Shown: positions 33,540-42,434, counted from the stretch's first letter. The stretch is DNA of 64,000 bases from Sediminibacterium goheungense (GCF_004361915.1 NZ_SNWP01000010.1:558001-622000); one strand, 5' to 3'. The notes: generated by a model not told the origin, from the letters alone. Translations and numbers: made by a program.

Positions 33540-33591
33540 CAAAACTACCCCGTGAGCCCGTCACGGGGCTACCGTTTACATATTACATTTG
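33540..33591. promoter_or_regulatory. Divergent ECF-sigma/bioA control region with palindrome
   Basis: Two oppositely oriented -7-type elements face outward: TAGTTTTG on the minus strand (33547-33540) and TACATTTG on the plus strand (33584-33591). Between them lies an 8-bp palindrome, ccccgtga / tcacgggg (33548-33555 and 33561-33568), in the -33 zone of both. No TTG/TTTG at canonical spacing is present for either. It could be an operator, but this is inference. Confidence 0.45.
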
Positions 33592-33595
33592 CCGT

Positions 33596-34873
33596 ATGAG
33601 TATTATCCATAAAGACCAGATGTACATATGGCATCCTTTTACCCGCCAGAAAAATATGGCTACTCCTATTGCAATTACAAAAGCCCGGGGCAGTTTATTA
33701 TTCGATGAAGAAGGAAAAACCTATATAGATGCCATCAGCAGCTGGTGGGTTACACTTCATGGACATGCCCATCCCTATATTGCTGAGAAAATTTACCAAC
33801 AGGCCCTCGAACTCGAACAGGTAATTTTTGCCGGGTTTACCCATCGACCTGCTGTTGAATTGGCAGAACGCTTACTTGCCCGACTACCTGGTGCCTTCGC
33901 AAGGATATTTTACAGTGATAACGGTTCTACTTCTACAGAAGTAGCATTAAAAATGTCGGTGCAATACTGGTGGAATCAGGGAGAGAAAAAAAGAAATAAA
34001 ATCATCGCATTTAAAAACAGTTATCATGGCGATACATTTGGCGCCATGAGTGTAAGCGATAGAAGTGTGTTTACAATGGCTTTCCACGATTTATTATTTG
34101 ATGTGATTTTTCTAGACACACCTACGCAACACAACTTACAAGACCTTATAAAAACAATGGATGAGCATGCTGATACTGCCGCAGCTTTTATATATGAACC
34201 ACTGGTACAAGGTGCAGGTGGAATGAATATGTATAGTCCGGCATTATTGAATGAATTACTGAATGCAGCCAAACAGAATCAGATCATTTGTATTGCTGAT
34301 GAAGTGATGACTGGCTTTGGTAGAACCGGTAAATTATTCGCCAGCGAATACATGGATCATAAACCAGATATTATATGCCTGAGTAAAGGATTAACAGGTG
34401 GTACCATGGCATTGGGCGTAACTGCCTGTACCGATAAAATTTACCAGGCTTATGTAGACGATGATGCATTGAAAACTTTTTTCCATGGCCATTCGTTTAC
34501 TGCAAATCCTATCGCCTGTTCAGCCGCTTTGGCCAGCCTCGATTTACTGGAGAAAGAAGTATGCAGTCAAAAAATTGAATGGATCAGTGCTGCTCATATT
34601 CAAATGACAGGCAGACTTACAGATAGTACACTCCCGGTTAAAGATGTACGTAATCTGGGCACCATACTCGCATTTGAAGTAGATGCAGGGAAAAAGGAAT
34701 ACCTGAATACCATCAGCACTACTATTACCCGTAAAGCTATGAAAATGGGTGTTTACATCCGTCCATTGGGAAATACCGTATACCTGATGCCACCCTATTG
34801 CATCACAAACGATGAATTAGAAAGAGTTTATCAGGTAATGGAAGAAGCGGTGTTAGCGAGCTGTGAATGGTGA
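33596..34873 (+). CDS. bioA: Adenosylmethionine-8-amino-7-oxononanoate aminotransferase
   Basis: 425 residues from ATG 33596; the frame is open upstream, but the family start is MSIIHKDQMYIWHPFTRQKN. Class III aminotransferase motifs: SSWWVTLHGHAHP, YSDNGSTSTEVALKMSVQYW, SYHGDTFGAMSVSD, ADEVMTGFGRTG and the PLP-Lys motif CLSKGLTGGTM. It makes 7,8-diaminopelargonate for biotin. No other bio gene is in the window. A -7-like TACATTTG lies only 4 bases upstream of the ATG, so the mRNA might start at or near the start codon. Confidence 0.95.
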   Translation: MSIIHKDQMYIWHPFTRQKNMATPIAITKARGSLLFDEEGKTYIDAISSWWVTLHGHAHPYIAEKIYQQALELEQVIFAGFTHRPAVELAERLLARLPGAFARIFYSDNGSTSTEVALKMSVQYWWNQGEKKRNKIIAFKNSYHGDTFGAMSVSDRSVFTMAFHDLLFDVIFLDTPTQHNLQDLIKTMDEHADTAAAFIYEPLVQGAGGMNMYSPALLNELLNAAKQNQIICIADEVMTGFGRTGKLFASEYMDHKPDIICLSKGLTGGTMALGVTACTDKIYQAYVDDDALKTFFHGHSFTANPIACSAALASLDLLEKEVCSQKIEWISAAHIQMTGRLTDSTLPVKDVRNLGTILAFEVDAGKKEYLNTISTTITRKAMKMGVYIRPLGNTVYLMPPYCITNDELERVYQVMEEAVLASCEW

Positions 34874-34980
34874 GTAGTCAGTAGTCAGTAGTCAGTAATA
34901 AAAATGCTTGAAGCTTATTCCTGATAGTATATGCAGAATCGAATATTAAAATCACTCACTGCTCACTACTGACTAGTCAC
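34870..34980. repeat. Long inverted repeat containing both convergent stop codons
   Basis: Left arm about 34870-34899 consists of repeated agtagtc/agtcagt words; the right arm about 34951-34980 is its imperfect complement (about 25 of 30 positions), with a loop of about 50 bases. It carries the bioA stop (34871-34873) and the stop of the minus-strand gene (34977-34979). It probably serves as the transcription end for both genes. Confidence 0.72.
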
Positions 34981-36218
34981 TTCTTCCTCGCTGGCGGTTT
35001 ATAATCATAAGGTAACATGGTGGCCAGTTTTTCCCACCAGCCCCAGTAACCGGAAGAAATCAGGTCGATACCTTCATAATAACTTCCATTAGCTAATACT
35101 GCTATCGTTTTTTTTCTTGGAAGGAATATTTCAGACATTACTGTCATTTTCGGCTGAACCGATAAACGGTTGGCTTGTACATATTCATCCGGGACCTGTT
35201 TATACAGGTAAATAACCTGCAAATGATCTTCGAAAAATAATCCTGCCGTAAAACTATCAATTGCGAAAGCAATACTATCTCCCGGAAGAATTGTATTGAT
35301 CAATACATTCATTTTTTCCGGTTGGCTCATCACTTTTCGATAGTACTGTGCACTGTCTGCATTACCATCGCCCAGTAAGCTATCATTTACCACAATCCGT
35401 CCTGACGCATTGGTATAGGCCCGTTTATTATAGAGGGCTCTTACACGTTTTTTCTCTTCTTCACTTATTTTAATCAGCTTTCTTACTTCAAAACCTTCTT
35501 CTACCAGTTTATTACGGAACAGCGATCGCATAAAATGCATGAGTGAACCATAATAGGCATCCGCCCTTTTTTCGTCCCACCTTCTTTCAATCCTTTTCCT
35601 ACCCGTTTCCATCTCTTCAAACAAAGGATATCCCTGAAAATAAAAAATGCGTGTGCTATAATTGTATTCAAATGTTTTAAGATCATATTTCAAAATATAT
35701 CCCAATGCCTTATTTTCAAGAATAACAGGCTCATCTGCAAAAGCCCTTAGCACATTTTCTTTTTTATTATACCGGAAACGAATGGTTTGCGGGTTGCGAA
35801 GTTTACAATCTTTTGCCAGTGCAGAAGTTCCGATAAAATTATCCAGGAAAAACTGACCGTATTTTTCCCAACCGTTTTTTTCATAGGGCTCTACAATGAC
35901 TTCCTGAAGAATATTGATTCTGGGTTTCAGATTGACTTCTAATGTGAGTGGCAATTGTGCATATTGTATAGTTGCTACATAAGATTCATAACCTATGCAG
36001 GATACAACTACGTCGTATCTGCCAGGCGGGAAATGATCGAGTGTAAAAAAACCTTCAGCATTGGTTACTGTTCCGATGGAAGTATTACTTAAAAACACAT
36101 TAGCCAAATGAATCGGCTGTTTTGTATCAGCCGCAAATACCCTTCCTTTCAGGGTATTTTGTGCATACACATTTTTCGTGACGCATAAAAACAGAAAAAA
36201 AATAAACCCTATTCTCAT
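34977..36218 (-). CDS. Exported protein with N-terminal carboxypeptidase-regulatory-like domain
   Basis: 413 residues from ATG 36218; the 13 codons above it lie in the aspartate kinase terminator, and MRIGFIFFLFLCVTKNVYAQ is the signal peptide. Residues about 23-115 are a CarboxypepD_reg-like beta-sandwich (TLKGRVFAADTKQPIHLANV; NAEGFFTLDHFPPGRYDVVV). The remaining 300 residues are not recognised; similar two-part proteins are common in Bacteroidota envelopes. Function unknown. It follows lysC on the same strand but behind a terminator. Confidence 0.78.
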   Translation of the reverse strand: MRIGFIFFLFLCVTKNVYAQNTLKGRVFAADTKQPIHLANVFLSNTSIGTVTNAEGFFTLDHFPPGRYDVVVSCIGYESYVATIQYAQLPLTLEVNLKPRINILQEVIVEPYEKNGWEKYGQFFLDNFIGTSALAKDCKLRNPQTIRFRYNKKENVLRAFADEPVILENKALGYILKYDLKTFEYNYSTRIFYFQGYPLFEEMETGRKRIERRWDEKRADAYYGSLMHFMRSLFRNKLVEEGFEVRKLIKISEEEKKRVRALYNKRAYTNASGRIVVNDSLLGDGNADSAQYYRKVMSQPEKMNVLINTILPGDSIAFAIDSFTAGLFFEDHLQVIYLYKQVPDEYVQANRLSVQPKMTVMSEIFLPRKKTIAVLANGSYYEGIDLISSGYWGWWEKLATMLPYDYKPPARKK

Positions 36219-36250
36219 GATCAGTTTTAAAGCAACAAGTTCCATGAAAA

Positions 36251-36276
36251 AAGCCATCCGGCGAAACGGATGGCTT
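36251..36276 (-). terminator. Terminator of the aspartate kinase gene
   Basis: On the minus strand a 10-bp perfect stem (aagccatccg / cggatggctt, 36276-36267 with 36260-36251), loop TTTCGC, then six T. It lies 25 bases after the lysC stop. Confidence 0.88.
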
Positions 36277-36300
36277 AAATATTAACCTCATTTAACATTG

Positions 36301-37620
36301 CTACAGGCCAAAAAGACCGCTGTTCAATAATTGTAAAGTTTTGGTCTTATACTCACTTGGCACCAACAATGAAATATTATGCGGGCTTCCTCCATAACTT
36401 ACCATGGTTACGGGTACCTCCTGTATGGCATTGAAGAGTTTCTGCAAAACAAGTTCCGTTTGTGCTATCTCATTACCAACAATAGATACTATGGTTTGAC
36501 CTTTTTCCACTTCAACATTACCAAAGGGTTCCAGTTCTTTAATAATGCCCGTCAAGGCCTCATCGGTATCTATTGTAACCGATACGGCCACTTCAGATGT
36601 GGTAATCATATCGATGGATGTACGGTACTTTTCGAATACTTCAAATACTTTTCTCAGAAAGCCATAAGCCAATAGCATGCGGCTGCTTTTAATTTTGATG
36701 GCGATAATACCATCTTTTGCAGCAACTGCTTTCACACCTACACTACCGGCTTCTTTTGTAATAACGGTTCCCGCTGCTTCCGGTTGCATGGTATTCAGCA
36801 ACTTTACCGGAACATTCTCCTGTTGTGCCGGCCAGATACAGGTAGGGTGTAATATTTTTGCACCGAAATAAGCTAACTCTGCAGCTTCATCGAAACTAAG
36901 CTGTTCAATAGCTACCGTTTTATTTACAATGCGGGGGTCATTGTTATGCATACCGTCAATATCTGTCCAGATTTCACAGACAGAACCATTGATAGCTGCT
37001 GCTACCAGCGATGCAGTATAATCACTTCCTCCTCTTTTCAGGTTATCCACCTCTCCTCTTGCGTTTCTGCAGATATACCCCTGTGTAATAAATATTTTTT
37101 TATCGGTATGCTGCTGAAGAATCTGATTCAACCTGGTTTTAATAACCGCAAGTTGAGGTTCTTCATTTGCATCAATGGTCATAAATTCCAAAGCTGGTAA
37201 CAACATATGATCAATGCCCTGTTCTTCCAGGTAGCAACAGAATAATTTGGTACTCATTAACTCACCCTGCGCAAGAATATCTTTATTCAATGCTTCACTG
37301 AAAGAAATACGAAGTATAATATTGAGGAACTCAAAATGCTCTGATACAACAGCATTGGCTTTTGTGCGTAACAACTCCGTTTTTACCAGATCCAGTACGA
37401 AATTTCGGTAATGAGCTTCCAACTGATCAATCTTTTGCTTGGCAGCCTCTCTGTTTCCATCCGATAAACTGTTGCTAATGTCGACCAGGGCATTGGTGGT
37501 TCCACTGAGTGCACTCAATACCACGATCTTGGCTTCGGCATCTTTTGTAATCAGCTGAGATACCTGATGCATACGTTCCGGCTTTCCCACGCTGGTGCCG
37601 CCGAACTTCATTACTTTCAT
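36301..37620 (-). CDS. lysC: Aspartate kinase, monofunctional with two ACT domains
   Basis: 439 residues. The N-terminal kinase motif MKVMKFGGTSVG binds ATP; RGGSDYTASLVAAAINGSVCE and EIWTDIDGMHNNDPR form the aspartate/Mg site. The last 145 residues contain two ACT modules (IAIKIKSSRMLLAYGFLRKV; QTIVSIVGNEIAQTELVLQK), expected to bind Lys or Thr. It phosphorylates Asp in the Lys/Thr/Met/diaminopimelate pathway. There is no fused homoserine dehydrogenase. An unusually good ribosome-binding site stands just before the ATG. Confidence 0.95.
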   Translation of the reverse strand: MKVMKFGGTSVGKPERMHQVSQLITKDAEAKIVVLSALSGTTNALVDISNSLSDGNREAAKQKIDQLEAHYRNFVLDLVKTELLRTKANAVVSEHFEFLNIILRISFSEALNKDILAQGELMSTKLFCCYLEEQGIDHMLLPALEFMTIDANEEPQLAVIKTRLNQILQQHTDKKIFITQGYICRNARGEVDNLKRGGSDYTASLVAAAINGSVCEIWTDIDGMHNNDPRIVNKTVAIEQLSFDEAAELAYFGAKILHPTCIWPAQQENVPVKLLNTMQPEAAGTVITKEAGSVGVKAVAAKDGIIAIKIKSSRMLLAYGFLRKVFEVFEKYRTSIDMITTSEVAVSVTIDTDEALTGIIKELEPFGNVEVEKGQTIVSIVGNEIAQTELVLQKLFNAIQEVPVTMVSYGGSPHNISLLVPSEYKTKTLQLLNSGLFGL

Positions 37621-37622
37621 AA

Positions 37623-37632
37623 TTCCTCCTCC
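37623..37632 (-). promoter_or_regulatory. Strong Shine-Dalgarno of lysC
   Basis: Minus-strand sequence gggaggaggaattatg: a near-perfect GGAGGAGG placed five bases or so before the lysC ATG. Other genes in the window show no comparable purine-rich site, in keeping with Bacteroidota, so this is an exception. Confidence 0.75.
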
Positions 37633-37659
37633 CGGTTTAGATAGTTGTTAAATGAGCAG

Positions 37660-37667
37660 CAAAGGTA
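37660..37667 (-). promoter_or_regulatory. -7-type promoter element of lysC
   Basis: TACCTTTG on the minus strand (37667-37660), exact TAnnTTTG, about 40 bases before the ATG. No clear TTG at -33. Confidence 0.45.
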
Positions 37668-37710
37668 AATGAAGGCATGTAAAATGAACCAGGATTTTAG
37701 AGAACAGTTG

Positions 37711-38793
37711 TTAGTTAAGTAAGCTGATGCCAAAACGTTTACCAACTTCTTCCAGGTCTTTCACTACAGGTGCTACAACCGGTATACCTTTTTCTGTCCT
37801 TTCAGCTTCGTATGCCCTTTCAGGATCCCCGGGTATCAGCACACGCTTATGTCCGGGTGCTGGAGTTGCATTCCTGAATCTGGTGATCCAGTTATCCATA
37901 TGTTGTTTAAACTCTTCTGCCGGACGAAAAGCGTCTATACGCATGGCACCAAAGAAATGCCCAAGCCCCTTGCCCGGCATATTTTCCGGCATGGGCACAT
38001 AGGCTGGAAAAGGTGGTGCCCATGGACCATAACTACCGCCACTTAATACCGCAGAGAAAATATCAACTACTGCGCCAAGTGCATATCCTTTGTGACTTCC
38101 ATGTTCACGATCGCTTCCCAACGGAAGTAAAGCGCCCTGTTTTTTGAGAATATTGGCATCGGTCGAAGCATTACCCTCCTGATCCTGTACCCAGCCCAAC
38201 GGGGCTTCTTCATTCTTTCGCTGAAGAATCTCGAGCTTACCATTGGCAGCTGTGGTAGTTGCCATATCAGCTACAAAAGCTGGTTGTTCACCTGCAGGTA
38301 TGGCTACGGCAATGGGGTTGGTACCCAACATTCGCTCAATAGAAAAAGTAGGTGCTACCAGTGCACTGGCATTGGTCATCGATATTCCGATCATATCATG
38401 CTGCAGCGCCATCATTGCATGATAACCGGCAATTCCGAAGTGATTGGTATTTCGTACACTTACCCATCCGGTACCTACTGTTTTTGCTTTTTCAATGGCA
38501 ACCTGCATGGCATAGGGAGCCACTACAAGGCCTAAACCAGTATCCCCATCTACTACTGCTGTTGAGGGTGTTTCATGTACAATTCTGATCTCAGGTTGCG
38601 CATTAATTCTTTGTACATCCCATAAACGCACATAGCCACTTAATCTTGCCACACCATGGCTATCTATACCCCTGAGATCTGCAGAAAGCAAAACAGTGGT
38701 TGCAGTAACAGCATCCGAATCAGAACAACCCATAGCCGTAAAAACAGCATGGGTAAACTTGTAAAGCGACTCATATGAAATAACCTGTTCCAT
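37711..38793 (-). CDS. Malate/L-lactate (Ldh/AllD-family) NAD(P)-dependent dehydrogenase
   Basis: 360 residues from ATG 38793 (a TTG five codons upstream is less likely). Conserved blocks of the YlbC/ComC/AllD family: LLSADLRGIDSHGVARLSGY with the catalytic His region, TGWVSVRNTNHFGIAGYHAM, MLGTNPIAVAIPA and HKGYALGAVVDIFSAVLSGG. Members oxidise malate, L-lactate, sulfolactate or ureidoglycolate. Substrate undetermined. A lone gene on the minus strand, separated from ssb by a terminator. Confidence 0.88.
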   Translation of the reverse strand: MEQVISYESLYKFTHAVFTAMGCSDSDAVTATTVLLSADLRGIDSHGVARLSGYVRLWDVQRINAQPEIRIVHETPSTAVVDGDTGLGLVVAPYAMQVAIEKAKTVGTGWVSVRNTNHFGIAGYHAMMALQHDMIGISMTNASALVAPTFSIERMLGTNPIAVAIPAGEQPAFVADMATTTAANGKLEILQRKNEEAPLGWVQDQEGNASTDANILKKQGALLPLGSDREHGSHKGYALGAVVDIFSAVLSGGSYGPWAPPFPAYVPMPENMPGKGLGHFFGAMRIDAFRPAEEFKQHMDNWITRFRNATPAPGHKRVLIPGDPERAYEAERTEKGIPVVAPVVKDLEEVGKRFGISLLN

Positions 38794-38921
38794 ACCTGCA
38801 AGGTACAAAACTGTTGTAAAGCAATTGAAGATACCTACTTAAGCATGGGTATCCATCTTTTAAACTGCACCAGCTATTTGCTATTGAATGACTGAATGCT
38901 AACCACTGCCGTAAGACATAA

Positions 38922-38972
38922 AAAAAGATCAGGCTGCAAAAGAGTTCACACCCTGTTCCACCTGATCTTTTT
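38922..38972 (-). terminator. Large-loop terminator after ssb
   Basis: Perfect 12-bp stem aaaaagatcagg / cctgatcttttt (38922-38933 with 38961-38972) with a 27-base loop; on the minus strand the stem is followed by T-rich sequence. It lies 34 bases after the ssb stop. The loop is longer than in usual terminators. Confidence 0.72.
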
Positions 38973-39006
38973 GTAAAGATTGCAGTATACAAGCTCACAG
39001 CATTAT

Positions 39007-39459
39007 TTAAAACGGCAAATCATCCATAGGTTCTGTAAGTTCATTGGGAGAACTCACAGCTGGCTGGCTGTTATAAGCCGGCGATGGTGCTGATGATGCA
39101 TTTCCATAACCACCCTGTGGCTGTGGAGCACCGCCTTCATTTCCTCTGGTACCCAATAACTGAATACTCAGTACCCGAAGCGTAAGGGTAGCGCCGTTAC
39201 GGCCATCCTGTGTTGTATACGTTCTTACATCCGGATTTCCTTCTACATATACCTGTGTTCCCTTTTTCAGATAGGGAGCCACACCCGTTCGGTCTGTCCA
39301 GTAAGAACAATCTACCCAAACGGTACGGTCTTTTTGAACGCCCTGCGCATCTTTATATCGCTCTGTATGCGCTACTGTAAAATTGATGACATTTCTGCCA
39401 TTCACATTATTCAGAACAGCATCTTTACCCAGGTTTCCAATCACCAGTAATTTTATCAT
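39007..39459 (-). CDS. ssb: Single-stranded DNA-binding protein
   Basis: 150 residues. OB fold at 1-105 (MIKLLVIGNLGKDAVLNNVN; VAHTERYKDAQGVQKDRTVW; GTQVYVEGNPDVRTYTTQDG), a Gly/Gln/Pro/Ser-rich linker and the acidic tip MDDLPF that recruits partner proteins. It coats single-stranded DNA in replication and repair. Monocistronic; upstream lies a nested inverted repeat. Confidence 0.95.
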   Translation of the reverse strand: MIKLLVIGNLGKDAVLNNVNGRNVINFTVAHTERYKDAQGVQKDRTVWVDCSYWTDRTGVAPYLKKGTQVYVEGNPDVRTYTTQDGRNGATLTLRVLSIQLLGTRGNEGGAPQPQGGYGNASSAPSPAYNSQPAVSSPNELTEPMDDLPF

Positions 39460-39471
39460 AACAATCGGTTT

Positions 39472-39508
39472 CGGTAAATATCGGTAAAATGATATTACCT
39501 GCTTACCG
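39472..39508. repeat. Nested inverted repeats between ssb and the retropepsin-like gene
   Basis: cggtaa (39472-39477) and ggtaa (39483-39487) are mirrored by ttacc (39495-39499) and ttaccg (39503-39508). The element lies just upstream of ssb in the divergent 145-base gap and could be an operator or a hairpin in the ssb leader. Function not established. Confidence 0.5.
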
Positions 39509-39604
39509 TATTTCCCGCAAATTTTAAACGTTGTTTAATCCCTAGTTGATTTTGGTTTAACAACAATTCTGTTTTTGAATAACTGCTTTTAAATTGTTAT
39601 AGAT

Positions 39605-40045
39605 ATGCAGGGAATACAATTTACCATACCAACTTTACAAGATCACGGACCCATTATTGAAGCCGAGATTCATACCGATGAAGAAACTTTTTTAAATGTA
39701 AAAAACTTCAATGGCTTCCATACTTATATTACCACTCGCCTATTAATTGATACAGGTTCTAATATTTCAGGTCTCGATAAAACCATCATTCAAAGACTTC
39801 AGCTTACCCAATACCGGGACGATGCCACTATTGATGGTGCTGGCGGAAGGTATGAACTGAAATTGTTCAGGGGTATTCTTTACCTGCCCATTTTCCGGGA
39901 AAAAGCACTACCCATTGATCTCGTGGAAGGCGATTACAGCAATGCTCCTTATGATGGAATAATTGGCCGTGATGTACTCAGGTATTGCAGTTTTGTATAT
40001 GATGGCTGGAGTCATTCCTTCAAATTAATGGCGGTTGACGTCTGA
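39605..40045 (+). CDS. Small retropepsin-like aspartic protease domain protein
   Basis: 146 residues, no signal peptide or membrane helix. The active-site motif LLIDTGSNISG (Asp49-Thr-Gly) lies in the middle and the flap-like/second motif PYDGIIGRDVL near the C-terminus, as in retropepsin-like single-domain aspartic proteases that act as dimers. Cytoplasmic by prediction. Substrate unknown. It ends 97 bases before mnmA; ssb is divergent. Confidence 0.82.
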   Translation: MQGIQFTIPTLQDHGPIIEAEIHTDEETFLNVKNFNGFHTYITTRLLIDTGSNISGLDKTIIQRLQLTQYRDDATIDGAGGRYELKLFRGILYLPIFREKALPIDLVEGDYSNAPYDGIIGRDVLRYCSFVYDGWSHSFKLMAVDV

Positions 40046-40142
40046 TTTTTCGCTTTTCGAAAGCCCTCCCTACAGAGCCACACCTTTTCAGGATACCAGA
40101 TCAACGGGTAATCCGTATTTTTGCAGACTAATATTTTCAATC

Positions 40143-41252
40143 ATGAGCCGTAAAGGAAAAGTGCTGGTGGCAATGAGTGGCGGTATAGACAGTACCGTTA
40201 CGGCACTCATGTTACACCATGAAGGGTATGAAGTGGTGGGAATTACCATGAAAACATGGGATTATGCCAGCAGCGGAACCAGCTCCAAAGAAACCGGATG
40301 TTGCAATATCGATTCATTCAACGATGCAAGGCAGGCTGCGGTTCATCATGGCTTTCCGCATTTTATTCTGGATATCAGAGATGAATTTGGTGATTTTGTC
40401 ATTGAAAATTTTGTTGAAGAATATCTTGCAGGACGCACACCCAACCCCTGTGTAATGTGTAATACACATATTAAATGGCGTGCACTCCTCAAAAGAGCCA
40501 ATGCGCTTAATTGCGATTTTATCGCAACCGGACATTACGCTGAAGTAAGGCAACACGATAACGGACGTTACGTAATCAGTAAAGGATTAGATGAAACCAA
40601 AGACCAGAGTTATGTCCTATGGGGACTTGATCAGGAACTGTTGAGCCGGACCATGATGCCATTGGGGAAATATCATAAAAAAGATATTCGTCAGATGGCC
40701 ATGGATATGGGTTACCCTGAACTGGCCAAAAAAAGTGAGAGCTACGAAATCTGCTTTGTACCTGATAACGATTACCGTGGCTTCCTGAAAAGAAATGTAG
40801 AAGGCCTGGAAGAAAAGGTAAATGGTGGGTGGTTTGTTGATAAAACCGGTAACAAACTGGGGCAGCACAAAGGCTATCCTTTTTATACCATCGGACAAAG
40901 AAAAGGCCTTGATATTGCATTGGGCAAACCCGCTTATGTAACGGCAATTGATCCGGATACCAATACCGTTGTTCTTGGCGACGAATCAGACCTTGAACAG
41001 AATGATATGATGGTTGGAAAAATCAACTGGATTAAATATGATGGCATTAGTGACGGAATGGAAGCTATAACACGCATCCGTTATAAGGATCGTGGTGCCT
41101 TATCGCATTTATATACCAGTGAAAATGGTATTCGCGCCCATTTCTATGAGAATGTTAAAAGTATTGCACCTGGGCAAAGCGCAGTTTTTTATGAAGGGAA
41201 CGATGTAATCGGCGGGGGAATTATTCAGCGTGGTGCTTTGATACCTATGTAA
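40143..41252 (+). CDS. mnmA: tRNA-specific 2-thiouridylase
   Basis: 369 residues from ATG 40143 (the open frame above overlaps the previous gene). PP-loop ATPase motif MSGGIDSTV, catalytic Cys103 in NPCVMCN and Cys204 in YEICFVPD, which form the persulfide/disulfide pair. C-terminal domains with GQRKGLDIALGKPAYV. It thiolates U34 of Lys, Glu and Gln tRNAs. A -7-type TATTTTTG stands at 40116-40123. It ends 3 bases before the convergent methyltransferase stop. Confidence 0.96.
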   Translation: MSRKGKVLVAMSGGIDSTVTALMLHHEGYEVVGITMKTWDYASSGTSSKETGCCNIDSFNDARQAAVHHGFPHFILDIRDEFGDFVIENFVEEYLAGRTPNPCVMCNTHIKWRALLKRANALNCDFIATGHYAEVRQHDNGRYVISKGLDETKDQSYVLWGLDQELLSRTMMPLGKYHKKDIRQMAMDMGYPELAKKSESYEICFVPDNDYRGFLKRNVEGLEEKVNGGWFVDKTGNKLGQHKGYPFYTIGQRKGLDIALGKPAYVTAIDPDTNTVVLGDESDLEQNDMMVGKINWIKYDGISDGMEAITRIRYKDRGALSHLYTSENGIRAHFYENVKSIAPGQSAVFYEGNDVIGGGIIQRGALIPM

Positions 41253-41255
41253 TCA

Positions 41256-42434
41256 CTATACTTTTACCTGTAAAAGTGCCGCAAACATGGTATCGGATTT
41301 TTGATGATATCCTTTCAGTAACTCCTGTTTCACTAATACGAGCGACTCATTTTCTGCTAACAGTAATGATACAATTTCTTCATTCTCTCTTCTGAAAAGC
41401 GAACAGGTGATATACAGTAAATAACCACCAGGTTTGATAGCTTTAATGATATTCTGGCTGATCTTTTTTTGTAGTGCTGTAAAAAGTGTGATTTTATCTG
41501 TACCAAAGAAATATAGTTGCTCGGGGGTTCTTGACCATGTACCACTACCCGTACAAGGAGCATCGCAAATAACCAGGTCATATGCATGTTCAGTGGTTTT
41601 AAAGGTAGATGTCGACAAATCTGCCTGAAAAGCTTGGTAATGACTGATTTTTGCTCGTTCAAATCTGGCCTGAAGATTATGCAGAATAGTATTGCGTGCG
41701 TCTGAAACCGTAAGTTCAATATTCCCCAATACATCTTTTGCCAATATCGACTTACCACCGCTCGCCGCACAGCAATCCCAGACTTTAACAGGAGATGTAT
41801 TTATATCCGTTGGAAAAAAATGCTGTACCTGTTGTGAATTCAAATCCTGTATAACGGCTTCTTCATCAATCTGAAGAATGCTGTCGAGCTTTGTTCCATT
41901 GGCAAGCGCCAGACCTGATTTTCCTACTATTGTAAATGAAATATCTGAAGACTTTAGTTTTTGCTTTACCAGTTCTTCTTTACCAGGTCTTAACCTTATG
42001 AATAAATCGGGCTGGGTAAACTGAGCATAACATAAATCAGCATAATCAATCCCTGCACTGATTTCTTCTTTCCAGGGATAAATGTGCTGGATACTGAATA
42101 CCGGGTATAATTGTTCTACATAAGCAACCCTCTCTACTAAATCCTGGCTCCAGTTTTTAATCCAATCCGGTTTATATAAACCATTCCAATAACCAGGCTC
42201 TTTCTCAGCAAAGAATAAGGCTATACGAAGTCGTTCTTTTATCGTTAATTCCTTTAATGCATGTCCAAGCCTATAATAACTATAACATAGGTGCGATATA
42301 TATTTCCTGTCTTTTGCCCCATGCTTTTTTTCAGCTGCAAAATACTGTTTGAGATAATACACAAGCGGTGAAGTACCATTATATCCCTGAATAAGGGCAA
42401 TAGCCGTATTAAAATATGACTGAAATCGCATCAT
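41256..42434 (-). CDS. RsmB/NOP-family RNA (cytosine-5) methyltransferase
   Basis: 392 residues. SAM-binding motif WDCCAASGGKS, VSDARNTILHNLQARF, motif IV CDAPCTGSGTW and motif VI YITCSLFRREN, with the two Cys used for catalysis and release of m5C enzymes. An N-terminal helical domain of about 200 residues precedes it. The substrate may be 16S rRNA or tRNA. It is shorter than E. coli RsmB (about 430), and there is no clear NusB-like domain, so a symbol is not given. Confidence 0.87.
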   Translation of the reverse strand: MMRFQSYFNTAIALIQGYNGTSPLVYYLKQYFAAEKKHGAKDRKYISHLCYSYYRLGHALKELTIKERLRIALFFAEKEPGYWNGLYKPDWIKNWSQDLVERVAYVEQLYPVFSIQHIYPWKEEISAGIDYADLCYAQFTQPDLFIRLRPGKEELVKQKLKSSDISFTIVGKSGLALANGTKLDSILQIDEEAVIQDLNSQQVQHFFPTDINTSPVKVWDCCAASGGKSILAKDVLGNIELTVSDARNTILHNLQARFERAKISHYQAFQADLSTSTFKTTEHAYDLVICDAPCTGSGTWSRTPEQLYFFGTDKITLFTALQKKISQNIIKAIKPGGYLLYITCSLFRRENEEIVSLLLAENESLVLVKQELLKGYHQKSDTMFAALLQVKV

